Shown: piece by piece, positions 6,641 to 13,235 of the stretch
How the letters are laid out: each line of letters begins with the position of its first letter
Position numbering within the stretch: the first letter of the stretch is position 1
Assembly (NCBI GenBank): GCA_964416305.1
Contig: CAYQDM010000047.1
Span: 1-13,888 of the forward strand
DNA length: 13,888 nucleotides
Direction: 5' to 3'
Source: Acidaminobacter sp964416305
Lineage (GTDB): Bacteria; Bacillota; Clostridia; Peptostreptococcales; Acidaminobacteraceae
Made by a program: the position numbers and the translations under genes
The notes under the pieces: model-generated
What the model was told of the DNA's origin: nothing
Seen by the model: only the letters and a program-made list of their open reading frames with translations
Database searches by the model: none

Positions 6641-7324
6641 TTATTTCAATTCTCCTTTCGCACGCACCCAGGCCAAATCCTCGTCCACGAAGCGGTGCTT
6701 TTGGCCTTTGACATCGAATTTGACCAGCTTGAAGACATTTTGAACGGCAAAACCAATCCCCACCGCCGTCAGCACGGTGCCAATGCCTATGGATCCGCCC
6801 AGGAAATAGCCCACCGCCAGCACGCAGAGTTCAATGCCGCTGCGGATCAACCCGACCGGCTTGCCGGTCTTTTTCGTCAGCGCCACCATCAGCCCGTCTC
6901 TCGGACCCGAGCCCATACCGCAGCCCAAGTAGACGTAGGACGCGAGGCCTATAATGTACATCCCCGCGAAGAGCTGAACCACCCTCAGGGGGACGGATTC
7001 CAGCGACGGAAGCAAGCCGCTGCCAAAGAGCAGGTCCAGGAACACCCCAATAAAAATCATGTTGCCAATGGTCCCCCAGCCAACACGCTCACCCAGCTTG
7101 ACATTAAGGGCGACAATGATAATCCCCACGCCTATGCTGGCTGTGCCAAACGTAATCCCCAGGGTCTGGGACAACCCCTGATGCAGCACGTCCCAGGGCG
7201 CCAAACCCAGATTGGCGTCCACCGTCAGCGCTATGCCCAGCGCGTAGAGAAAATAGCCAAACAGCAGCCTGGGCAGCTTTCTTACATATAAAAGAATCGG
7301 ATTTGATGTCTGTTCAAAATTCAT
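6641..7324 (-). CDS. YczE/YyaS/YitT-family integral membrane protein
   Basis: This 227-residue protein has five or six membrane helices. It matches the YczE/YitT type: FGYFLYALGIALTV near the start, LGLAPWDVLHQGL, an internally similar GCGMGSGPRDGLMVALT, and GIGTVLTAVGIG near the end. The two G-x-x-P/R-D motifs reflect the duplicated halves of the family. The transported substrate is unknown for this family. A strong GAGGAG lies within the end of the racemase gene, seven bases before the ATG, and the two genes overlap as TAATG, so they are translationally coupled. The partnership suggests export or uptake of the racemase's amino acid, which is inference only. Confidence 0.82.
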   Translation of the reverse strand: MNFEQTSNPILLYVRKLPRLLFGYFLYALGIALTVDANLGLAPWDVLHQGLSQTLGITFGTASIGVGIIIVALNVKLGERVGWGTIGNMIFIGVFLDLLFGSGLLPSLESVPLRVVQLFAGMYIIGLASYVYLGCGMGSGPRDGLMVALTKKTGKPVGLIRSGIELCVLAVGYFLGGSIGIGTVLTAVGIGFAVQNVFKLVKFDVKGQKHRFVDEDLAWVRAKGELK

Positions 7325-8439
7325 TACAAAGTCTCCTCATTTAACAATACCTTCTCCACTGACGCAGAGCCCGTCGAATACAGCATCGCCGGGTAATAGA
7401 GGTCGAATTCCAAAATATCCCCCACCACAGGCCGCGCATCCGGCGCCATGTCCGTCACATCCAGAATCAAGTGATCGCTGCTGCTGCCAACGAGCCTCAG
7501 CCCCTCATGCCTGACCAGCAGCTTCTCGTGGGAACCAATATCCTGTTTTCCCACTGCGGCAATCGCCCGAACCCGCATACCCTCGTCATGGTACACCGGC
7601 ACCTCGCCAAAAGCATCCACGAAAATCTCGCCAATAGGATAGCTGGGCTTTTCCTTGACTTCCACGACCTGCGCCTTCAGCGTGAACGCGTCTGCCACTA
7701 CCCCCGGAAAAGGCGCATTCCAGAACACCAACAGATCCCGGCCGTTCAAAATGCCCTCTCCAACTCGCAGATGGTTAATCCCCTCCGGCACGCCGCCCTT
7801 CAGCAGCAGCGGCAGCGTCGTGGTCGCGCCACCAGAGACATACCGGAGCCTTCGCCCAAGCCGCGCCTCTATGGCACGCGCCAGTTCCACCAGCTCTGTC
7901 AAATTCTCTGTTGTCGGGCTGATTGACCCATAACACCCGAGATTCGTGCCAATGCCCTCCAGCGTCACGTGCGGCATCCTGAACTCGATCTCCTCCGCCA
8001 GCGCCATCATGGCCTCAAAATCCCGAAAGCCTTCGCGAAGATCCCCAAGGTCCGCCATCAGAATCACGCCGTGCTGTTTTCCCAGCCGTCCACAGACCTC
8101 TTCAATTTTGCCGATGGTCACTTCCTCCGAATTCAGACTGATATCAGACAACCTGACCACGTCCTCAATCTCGGAAAGCATTGGGATCCTAAGCAGCCAC
8201 GTCCGGGCACCCGGAACCGCCTCGCGAATCCGCCTCATCTGATCCATCCGCGACGTCGCGAGTCCGGTACATCCGCCCTTCAGCATGGCCTTTCCCGCCT
8301 CAACTATAGAATTACACCCCTTAATCACACCCGTAATCTCAATCCCGCGCTCACGGGCATAACCCGTCACCGCAGAAGCGTTGTTCACCAGCTTCTGAAG
8401 ATCTATTTCCAGTCTCGGATAATGGTTAGGCATAGACAT
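7324..8439 (-). CDS. Alanine/ornithine racemase-family PLP enzyme
   Basis: This 371-residue fold-type III PLP enzyme should interconvert L- and D-forms of an amino acid. The N-terminal PRLEIDLQKLVNNA and the predicted PLP lysine K40 (GVIKGCNS) mark the barrel. The stretches LLRIPMLSE, DISLNSE and ILMADLGDLREGF are typical of the branch containing clostridial ornithine racemase (Orr), distinct from the housekeeping alanine racemase Alr. GGAGGGAA sits seven bases before the ATG at 8439; an alternative ATG lies two codons inside. Upstream there is a promoter at 8494-8522; downstream the YczE-like gene overlaps. Substrate could be ornithine, alanine or another amino acid; no amino-acid fermentation genes are beside it to decide. 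Confidence 0.82.
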   Translation of the reverse strand: MSMPNHYPRLEIDLQKLVNNASAVTGYARERGIEITGVIKGCNSIVEAGKAMLKGGCTGLATSRMDQMRRIREAVPGARTWLLRIPMLSEIEDVVRLSDISLNSEEVTIGKIEEVCGRLGKQHGVILMADLGDLREGFRDFEAMMALAEEIEFRMPHVTLEGIGTNLGCYGSISPTTENLTELVELARAIEARLGRRLRYVSGGATTTLPLLLKGGVPEGINHLRVGEGILNGRDLLVFWNAPFPGVVADAFTLKAQVVEVKEKPSYPIGEIFVDAFGEVPVYHDEGMRVRAIAAVGKQDIGSHEKLLVRHEGLRLVGSSSDHLILDVTDMAPDARPVVGDILEFDLYYPAMLYSTGSASVEKVLLNEETL

Positions 8440-8493
8440 AAAGTTCCCTCCACCTTTACAGGCCTCCCACCGGAGAGCCGCATCATTTTTTCC

Positions 8494-8522
8494 ATTCTAC
8501 CCTATTTAAATGCCCCGGGCAA
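8494..8522 (-). promoter_or_regulatory. Promoter of the racemase-YczE operon
   Basis: On the minus strand TTGCCC (8522-8517) and TAGAAT (8499-8494) are spaced by 17 bases, matching the consensus at 4 and 5 positions. The start codon follows after about 50 bases of leader. Confidence 0.55.
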
Positions 8523-8590
8523 AAAAATCGAATTTTTTCCTCAAATCACGTCGAAAAAGGTCGAAACTAAGCGAAAAGAAGTGAAAAACG
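8521..8590. promoter_or_regulatory. Helically phased A-tracts (likely curved DNA)
   Basis: From 8551 to 8590 four consecutive 10-base blocks each carry a GAAA tract at the same offset: TCGAAAAAGG, TCGAAACTAA, GCGAAAAGAA, GTGAAAAACG. An A7 run (8521-8527) and a T6 run (8533-8538) lie just before. Tracts repeated every helical turn bend DNA in one direction. The stretch lies between two divergent promoters. Confidence 0.6.
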
Positions 8591-8609
8591 TCTCACTTCC
8601 CGTTATAAT
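8578..8609 (+). promoter_or_regulatory. Promoter with overlapping inverted repeat, potassium channel gene
   Basis: GTGAAA (8581-8586) and TATAAT (8604-8609) have 17-base spacing. The inverted repeat GAAGTGA (8578-8584) and TCACTTC (8593-8599) covers the -35 element and spacer and could be an operator. The leader to the channel ATG at 8722 is about 105 bases; I see no riboswitch in it. Confidence 0.55.
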
Positions 8610-8721
8610 CAGAATAGTCCACTCATTTTGTAAGTCTGCCACAATTTCTTGTTACCTGACACGCCAAACGGGGGATACATAAGACAATTAACTCATCACC
8701 AACTCCTGAGGAGGTGGCGTC

Positions 8722-9738
8722 ATGCACTGGCAATTCAAACGCATCTTGATTCTGGTGTCCTCCCTGGTGCTATTGCTGCTTACCGGGACCATCGGCTACA
8801 TGCTCCTGGAAGGAATTCCGGCCATAGACGCCTTTTACATGACGGTCATCACGCTCTCCACCGTTGGCTTCAAGGAGGTCGTGGAGCTGTCGAACGCCGG
8901 CAAGTTTTTCACGATCCTGATGATCTTCGGCGGCATCAGCTTCGTGGCCTACACCCTGACCTACGTCGCCGCATTTGTCTTTGGCGGCGAATTCACCGAG
9001 ATCATGAGGAGGCGCGCCATGGAACACGACATCGACAATCTCAGGGATCACTACATCCTCTGCGGCGTCGGCAGCACGGGGATGAGCGTCATCAAGCGTT
9101 TCCAAAAGAGCAATGTCAATTACATAGCCATAGAGAAAAGTGAGGAGCGCGTCAACGCCCTGCTGGAGGAAGGCATCATGGTTCTTCACGGCGACGCCAC
9201 TCAGGAAGATACGCTTGAAAAAGCCGGCATCCAGCATTCACAGGGCTTGGTCACCTGCCTCTCCAGTGACGCGGACAACGTCTTCACCGTGCTGACCGCC
9301 CGGGGCATGAAGCCGGACCTGCACATTGTCTCCCGCGCCATTGACTCCAACGCCCACCGGAAGCTGAAGCACGCCGGCGCCAACAACACCCTCTCGCCCA
9401 ACGAGCTGGGGGGCGACCGAATGGCAACCATGCTGCTGCGGCCCGCTGTCATGTCCTTCCTGGAAATCACCACCCACATGGGGGACATCATCTTCGACAT
9501 AGAAGAAGTCGAAATCCCGGACGGCTGCATGTTCGTGTGGCAGACCCTGAGAGAATCCGGCTTCAGAAGCAAAACCGGGCTCAACGTGCTGGCAACGAAA
9601 AAACACCACGAGGACTTCATTCGCCCCAATCCGGACCCCAGCTTCCTGGTCGAACCCGGCGACAAGCTGCTGGTGCTGGGGCAGCTGGAGCAAATCGACA
9701 ACATGAAAAAACTGATCAAAAAGCCGCGTTCCTACTAG
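8722..9738 (+). CDS. Two-TM potassium channel with C-terminal RCK domain
   Basis: This 338-residue protein is a K+ channel subunit with ligand-gated cytoplasmic domains. Helix 1 is about residues 7-27, a pore loop follows with filter TLSTVGFKEV (44-53), and helix 2 is about 61-88. The RCK N-terminal (TrkA-N) domain runs about 110-225 with the Rossmann motif GVGSTG (115-120), and an RCK C-terminal domain runs about 250-335. GAGGAGG precedes the ATG. The filter has TVGF then K in place of the usual TVGYG; related bacterial channels with TVGF-x-EV exist, but selectivity cannot be read off. An internal Met100 just after helix 2 has its own strong ribosome binding site. The gene has its own promoter region. 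Confidence 0.9.
   Translation: MHWQFKRILILVSSLVLLLLTGTIGYMLLEGIPAIDAFYMTVITLSTVGFKEVVELSNAGKFFTILMIFGGISFVAYTLTYVAAFVFGGEFTEIMRRRAMEHDIDNLRDHYILCGVGSTGMSVIKRFQKSNVNYIAIEKSEERVNALLEEGIMVLHGDATQEDTLEKAGIQHSQGLVTCLSSDADNVFTVLTARGMKPDLHIVSRAIDSNAHRKLKHAGANNTLSPNELGGDRMATMLLRPAVMSFLEITTHMGDIIFDIEEVEIPDGCMFVWQTLRESGFRSKTGLNVLATKKHHEDFIRPNPDPSFLVEPGDKLLVLGQLEQIDNMKKLIKKPRSY
9005..9021 (+). promoter_or_regulatory. Internal ribosome binding site and ATG inside the channel gene
   Basis: TGAGGAGG (9005-9012) lies six bases before the in-frame ATG at 9019, codon 100. It uses consecutive AGG arginine codons, although CGC is used at neighbouring arginines. Starting here would give a 239-residue protein with only the RCK domains. 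The archaeal channel MthK is known to make a soluble RCK subunit from an internal Met at the equivalent place between helix 2 and the RCK fold. Confidence 0.6.
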
Positions 9739-9816
9739 TCAAGCAAGGACCCGCCCGCAACACAAAACGCCGCCATTAGAACGAATTCCACAAAAAGGTC
9801 TAACAATTCGCCATCC

Positions 9817-9839
9817 AAGGAGTGTCGATGCTTCAATGA
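9817..9839 (+). promoter_or_regulatory. Ribosome binding site with three-codon mini-ORF overlapping the GGDEF/HD-GYP start
   Basis: AAGGAG (9817-9822) is five bases before an ATG at 9828 that opens only M-L-Q-stop, whose TGA overlaps the ATG of the main gene (ATGA, 9836-9839). The main ATG itself is 13 bases from the AAGGAG, too far for best use. No better in-frame start exists upstream. This suggests initiation on the mini-ORF and coupled restart. Confidence 0.5.
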
Positions 9840-11695
9840 CAAAGCCTAATCCGACCGAACAGACCGAGACAGCTTTCAGATCGCAAAAGGACCCAAGTTC
9901 AGACAACCCCCGCAACGCCGCCATTGCCGGCAACGGCTTGAGGTACGAAAAAATTTATCAGAGCATTGCCGACGCCGTCTTCATCATCAAGGTCGAAGAA
10001 GGCCCCACTTTCCGTTACATAGACAGCAACCTCTACCACGAGCAGTTGACAGGCCTCGCCCGCGACCGCCTCAAAGGCAAGACGCCCCACGAGCTGCTCA
10101 CGGCGCCGCTGGCCAATACCGTGGAAAAAAACTACAGGCGCTGCTGGAATTTGAAAAGCACCATCGTCTATGAAGAGACGCTAAGCCTCCCAAAAGACAC
10201 CCGCACCTGGCAGACCACGCTGACGCCTCTGCTGGAAGCCGGCGAGGTCCGCTACATCATAGGATCCGCCATGGACATCTCCGGACAGAAGTCAGTTGAG
10301 CTCGCCTTCCAGGAGACCCACGAACAGTTCGAGAGCTTCTTCAGCCTGTCCCCGGACCTGCTGTGCATTGCCAACAGCCACGGCCGGATTATGAAAGCCA
10401 ACAAAGCCTGGAAGCTCCTGATGGGCTATGAGCCCGCCGACCTCCAGGATGCCATTTTCTTCGAGTTCGTTCACTCAGAAGACGTCGAAAAGTCCATCAA
10501 TGCCCTGAACGCTCTCAATCGAGGCGAGTCACTCATGGGCTTCGTCATCCGAATGAAAACCAGCTCCGGCGAGTTCCGGCACATTGAGTGGAACGCCGAG
10601 CCTTCCGGCGCCCACATCTTCGCGGCCGCCCGGGACATTACCGAGCGCAAAGAAACCGAGGACCGGCTCATGTACCTCAACTTCCACGACCCTCTCACCG
10701 GCCTCTACAACCGCGCCTACTTCGAGGACGCCCTGAAGCGCATGGACGTCCCCCGCAACCTGCCCATCAGCGTCATCACTGCCGACTTGAACGGCCTCAA
10801 GCTCGTCAACGACACCTTTGGCCACGCGGAAGGCGACGAACTCCTGCGCATGGCGGCCGAAGTCATGAAGTCCGCCTGCCGGGCGGATGATATCATTGCC
10901 AGAGTCGGCGGCGACGAATTCTCCCTGCTCCTTCCAAAGACCGACGCGGAAACCGCCGCCCACATCACCCAGCGCATCCAGTCCCTGGCCCAGGCCGCCA
11001 ACACCGGCACCGTGATGCTGAGCCTCTCCATGGGCGAAGCCACCAAGACCGCGGAGCATCAGATCATGAACCGCGTCCTTAAGGACAGTGAGTCCACCAT
11101 GTACCACAACAAGCTCCTCGAAAGCCGCTGGGCCAAAAACGCCCTTATAGAATCCATAGCCACGGTCATGGAAAGCCAGTCCGCCCGCACCATGGAGCAC
11201 TGCCGCCGCGTCCAGAGACTCTGCGAAGCCTTTGGCACCCGCCTTGGCCTGACCCCGGAGCGCATCGAGGACCTCAGCCTTCTTGCCCTGATGCATGACA
11301 TTGGCATTATGAGCGTGCCTCGGGACGTCGTCGAAAAGCGCGGTCCACTGGACAGCCAGGAGCGCGTCCAGGTCCAGAAGCACTCGGAAAGCGGCTACCG
11401 CATCGCCGTCTCCAGCCCCGACTTTACCCGCATCTCCGAGGACATCCTCAGCCACCACGAACGCTGGGACGGTGAGGGTTACCCGCGCGGCCTCTCCCGC
11501 CGGGACATCCCCCTCCACGCCCGCATTGTCGCCCTGATCGAGGCCTACGACACCATGCGCCACGACCAGGTCTACCGCTCCCGCCTCTCTCCGGAACAAA
11601 TCCAAAAGGAATTAGCCGATGGTGCCGGTACCCAATTCGACCCGCATCTGACACGACTGTTCCTCAGCGAATTTTTGGTGGAAGAGAGAGGATAG
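9836..11695 (+). CDS. PAS-PAS-GGDEF-HD-GYP bifunctional c-di-GMP enzyme
   Basis: This 619-residue soluble protein should make and/or break c-di-GMP. Two PAS sensor domains occupy about 36-150 and 160-272, the second ending in the usual DITERKETEDRL linker. The GGDEF domain is about 275-430, with DPLTGLYNR (285-293), intact GGDEF (358-362) and an intact RxxD inhibitory site (R349 to D352) five residues before it. The HD-GYP domain is about 437-615, with metal-binding H454 (probable), HD (487-488), KHSESG (515-520), HHERWDGEGYP (540-550) and YDTMRHDQVYR. The conserved lysine of HDIGK is Ile491 here. No membrane helix or signal peptide is seen. It lies 97 bases after the potassium channel and ends before a terminator. 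Both activities may be present; the Lys change could alter hydrolysis. Confidence 0.92.
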   Translation: MTKPNPTEQTETAFRSQKDPSSDNPRNAAIAGNGLRYEKIYQSIADAVFIIKVEEGPTFRYIDSNLYHEQLTGLARDRLKGKTPHELLTAPLANTVEKNYRRCWNLKSTIVYEETLSLPKDTRTWQTTLTPLLEAGEVRYIIGSAMDISGQKSVELAFQETHEQFESFFSLSPDLLCIANSHGRIMKANKAWKLLMGYEPADLQDAIFFEFVHSEDVEKSINALNALNRGESLMGFVIRMKTSSGEFRHIEWNAEPSGAHIFAAARDITERKETEDRLMYLNFHDPLTGLYNRAYFEDALKRMDVPRNLPISVITADLNGLKLVNDTFGHAEGDELLRMAAEVMKSACRADDIIARVGGDEFSLLLPKTDAETAAHITQRIQSLAQAANTGTVMLSLSMGEATKTAEHQIMNRVLKDSESTMYHNKLLESRWAKNALIESIATVMESQSARTMEHCRRVQRLCEAFGTRLGLTPERIEDLSLLALMHDIGIMSVPRDVVEKRGPLDSQERVQVQKHSESGYRIAVSSPDFTRISEDILSHHERWDGEGYPRGLSRRDIPLHARIVALIEAYDTMRHDQVYRSRLSPEQIQKELADGAGTQFDPHLTRLFLSEFLVEERG

Positions 11696-11701
11696 AAACT
11701 C

Positions 11702-11714
11702 GGTGTCAGACACC
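11702..11714. repeat. Third copy of the GGTGTCAGACACC palindrome
   Basis: The same 13-base palindrome as at 4266 and 4301 lies six bases after the stop codon of the GGDEF/HD-GYP gene. Flanks are AACTC on the left and CAGTTT on the right, close to the earlier copies, so the conserved unit is about 24 bases. Confidence 0.85.
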
Positions 11715-11757
11715 CAGTTTCGAATCCCCAAGGGCGCCCATTTTACCCACACAACAC

Positions 11758-11799
11758 ATCGACCCCCTTCGTTTTCAATTTCCACGAAAGGGGGTCGAT
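11758..11799 (+). terminator. Terminator between convergent c-di-GMP genes
   Basis: A perfect 12-bp stem, ATCGACCCCCTT (11758-11769) and AAGGGGGTCGAT (11788-11799), is followed on the plus strand by ATTTTATT. It would end the plus-strand transcript of the GGDEF/HD-GYP gene and, as a strong stem, may also block transcription arriving on the minus strand. Confidence 0.8.
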
Positions 11800-11805
11800 A
11801 TTTTA

Positions 11806-11844
11806 TTGGCATCTTTTGTTGGCATCTTTTGTTGGCATCTTTTC
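11806..11844. repeat. Three tandem 13-bp repeats at the 3' end of the membrane GGDEF gene
   Basis: TTGGCATCTTTTG occurs three times in a row (11806-11818, 11819-11831, 11832-11844), the last copy ending in C instead of G. The final base is shared with the TAG stop codon of the minus-strand gene. The period is not a multiple of three and the repeats lie outside coding sequence. They look like a slippage expansion. Confidence 0.85.
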
Positions 11845-13004
11845 TAAACACTGACCACATTCAAATTGGTTTTCTTTTCGATCTTCCGCCGATTCTTCTC
11901 CTCATACATCTTAAGGTCAATTTCCCTCAGCGCCTGCTCCACTTCCTCAGGGGTTTGATACACAAAGGTGTCATAGCCCATGCTGACCTCAAGTTTCCAA
12001 GGGTAACCCGACGTCTCATTGAATAACGAAAACGCGTCCTGAATCCGTTCCACCGCCTTTACAAGTGCCATGCGGTCCTCGACCTCCATGACTACCAGGA
12101 ACTCATCCCCTGCATAGCGCGCAACGAAATCCGTTTTGCGCAGGCTCCCCCGGAGGAGCTCCGCCGTGCGCCTGATGGCCTGATCCCCTGCCGCATGACC
12201 ATAAAGGTCATTGACCGTCTTGAGATTGTCAATATCCAGCATCATGCCCGCGTAGAGCACCTCGCGCCGGCATTCCCCCATGGCTTTCACCAGCAGGTCA
12301 ATGCTGCGCCGGTTCTCCAGTCCCGTCAGAGGATCAATGAAGATCATGGCTCTTTGGACATTGATGTAAATCAGAAGCAGAGCAATCGTCTTAAAACTCA
12401 AAGTGGCAGTGGTGCCATAAAACAACGTCTGAATCAGCACACCAATAATAGGCAGCAACGGGAACAGCATCAGCGACCACAGCATCACTGGATTCAGCTT
12501 TTTCCTGTTAAGAAGAAGTGTCAAATAAGCCTGACCTGCTAAGAGTACATTGAGCATCACCTGGATCACAAACCGAGGCCCACGGACGTAGACGTTGCCC
12601 TCTTCTAGTTGAAACAAAATCCCGGTGTAGAAGTTGGCCAGGACCATGAGCAGGATGACGGCGACCAGCGCACGTCGGAGGGCTACCCTATATCTTCAGG
12701 CCACAAGGTCTTTGACAAACAAATTTTCAATGTAATCCACCCAAAGGTAAAGGGTGACCGGCGCAAGAGCAAACAACAGCGTATTGCTGATATACCCGGC
12801 GGCATACATCCACGTCCCCGGACGCCCGTCAATGGCAAAGGTCACAATTTCAACAAAAGTACTGATCAGCATCAAAAAGGTCAATCTGGAAAAAAGGTCT
12901 GTTGATTTATTTCTTAGCCCCAAGCTCTTTCTCGTATTGATGAACATAGCCAGTAATATCACAAACGCCAGTATATCAACATCAAGCCGAATAAACAGAT
13001 CCAT
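11844..13004 (-). pseudogene. Membrane-bound diguanylate cyclase gene interrupted by one in-frame TGA
   Basis: Two minus-strand frames, 13004-12696 and 12695-11844, are in the same reading frame and separated only by TGA at 12698-12696. Read through, they give a 386-codon protein: about six or seven membrane helices over residues 1-220, then a GGDEF domain with DPLTGLENRR, the signature AGDEF and an intact RxxD inhibitory site (RKTD) five residues before it. The start at 13004 has GGAGG six bases upstream and begins the first helix. The TGA falls in the loop after DYIENLFVKDLVA, just before RYRVALRRAL, where homologous membrane cyclases continue; a Trp codon TGG changed to TGA would explain it. 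TGA ends eetB, so it is a normal stop here. The downstream part has no good ribosome binding site. Both halves look otherwise undamaged, so the change is recent, is a sequencing error, or is recoded. Confidence 0.75.
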
Positions 13005-13046
13005 CCATAACCTCCAGGCTGCGCCTTTAATGTTGTGTCTAAGGTT

Positions 13047-13052
13047 ATTATA
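13047..13052 (-). promoter_or_regulatory. Likely -10 box of the membrane GGDEF gene
   Basis: On the minus strand TATAAT is a perfect -10 element 43 bases before the start codon. The -35 region is poor (TGTTCA at 17-base spacing), so an activator may be needed. Confidence 0.5.
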
Positions 13053-13116
13053 CAATTTTGTAATGGCAATGAACAGAATAATACACCAAAAAAGGAAATT
13101 TTTTTACAAATATAAA

Positions 13117-13210
13117 GATCCTGAGCCGGGACGCACACAACAGTGCTTGAGGGCAGCCGACCGGACTGTCTTCTCATTAAAGGCACTGCTTATTCGCTCG
13201 ACTCAGGATC
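13117..13210. other. Folded intergenic element with nested inverted repeats
   Basis: An outer 9-bp inverted repeat, GATCCTGAG (13117-13125) and CTCAGGATC (13202-13210), encloses a second, CAGTGC (13141-13146) and GCACTG (13183-13188), which encloses a short CAGCC/GACTG stem (13154-13158 and 13164-13168; fully pairable on the minus strand with one G-U). The total is 94 bases between the stop codon of the LEA-like gene and the promoter of the GGDEF gene. On the minus strand it is followed by TTTATATTT. It may be an elaborate terminator, a 3' UTR structure or a small RNA. I do not recognise a known riboswitch or RNA family. Confidence 0.5.
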
Positions 13211-13235
13211 CATTGACAGTTTGTTTGAACCTTTA

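Noticed and set aside
8610..8721. Riboswitch in the potassium channel leader
   Set aside because: No stable nested stems and no match to the c-di-AMP or c-di-GMP riboswitch cores that I can recognise.
10529..11605. 358-codon minus-strand frame rich in Gly, Val and Asp inside the GGDEF/HD-GYP gene
   Set aside because: This is the antisense shadow of a GC-rich gene with strong wobble bias; the plus-strand product has all catalytic motifs.
12696..12698. Selenocysteine or reassigned TGA
   Set aside because: TGA is the normal stop of eetB, and a selenocysteine in the loop of a membrane cyclase has no known rationale; I see no insertion-element hairpin that I could support.
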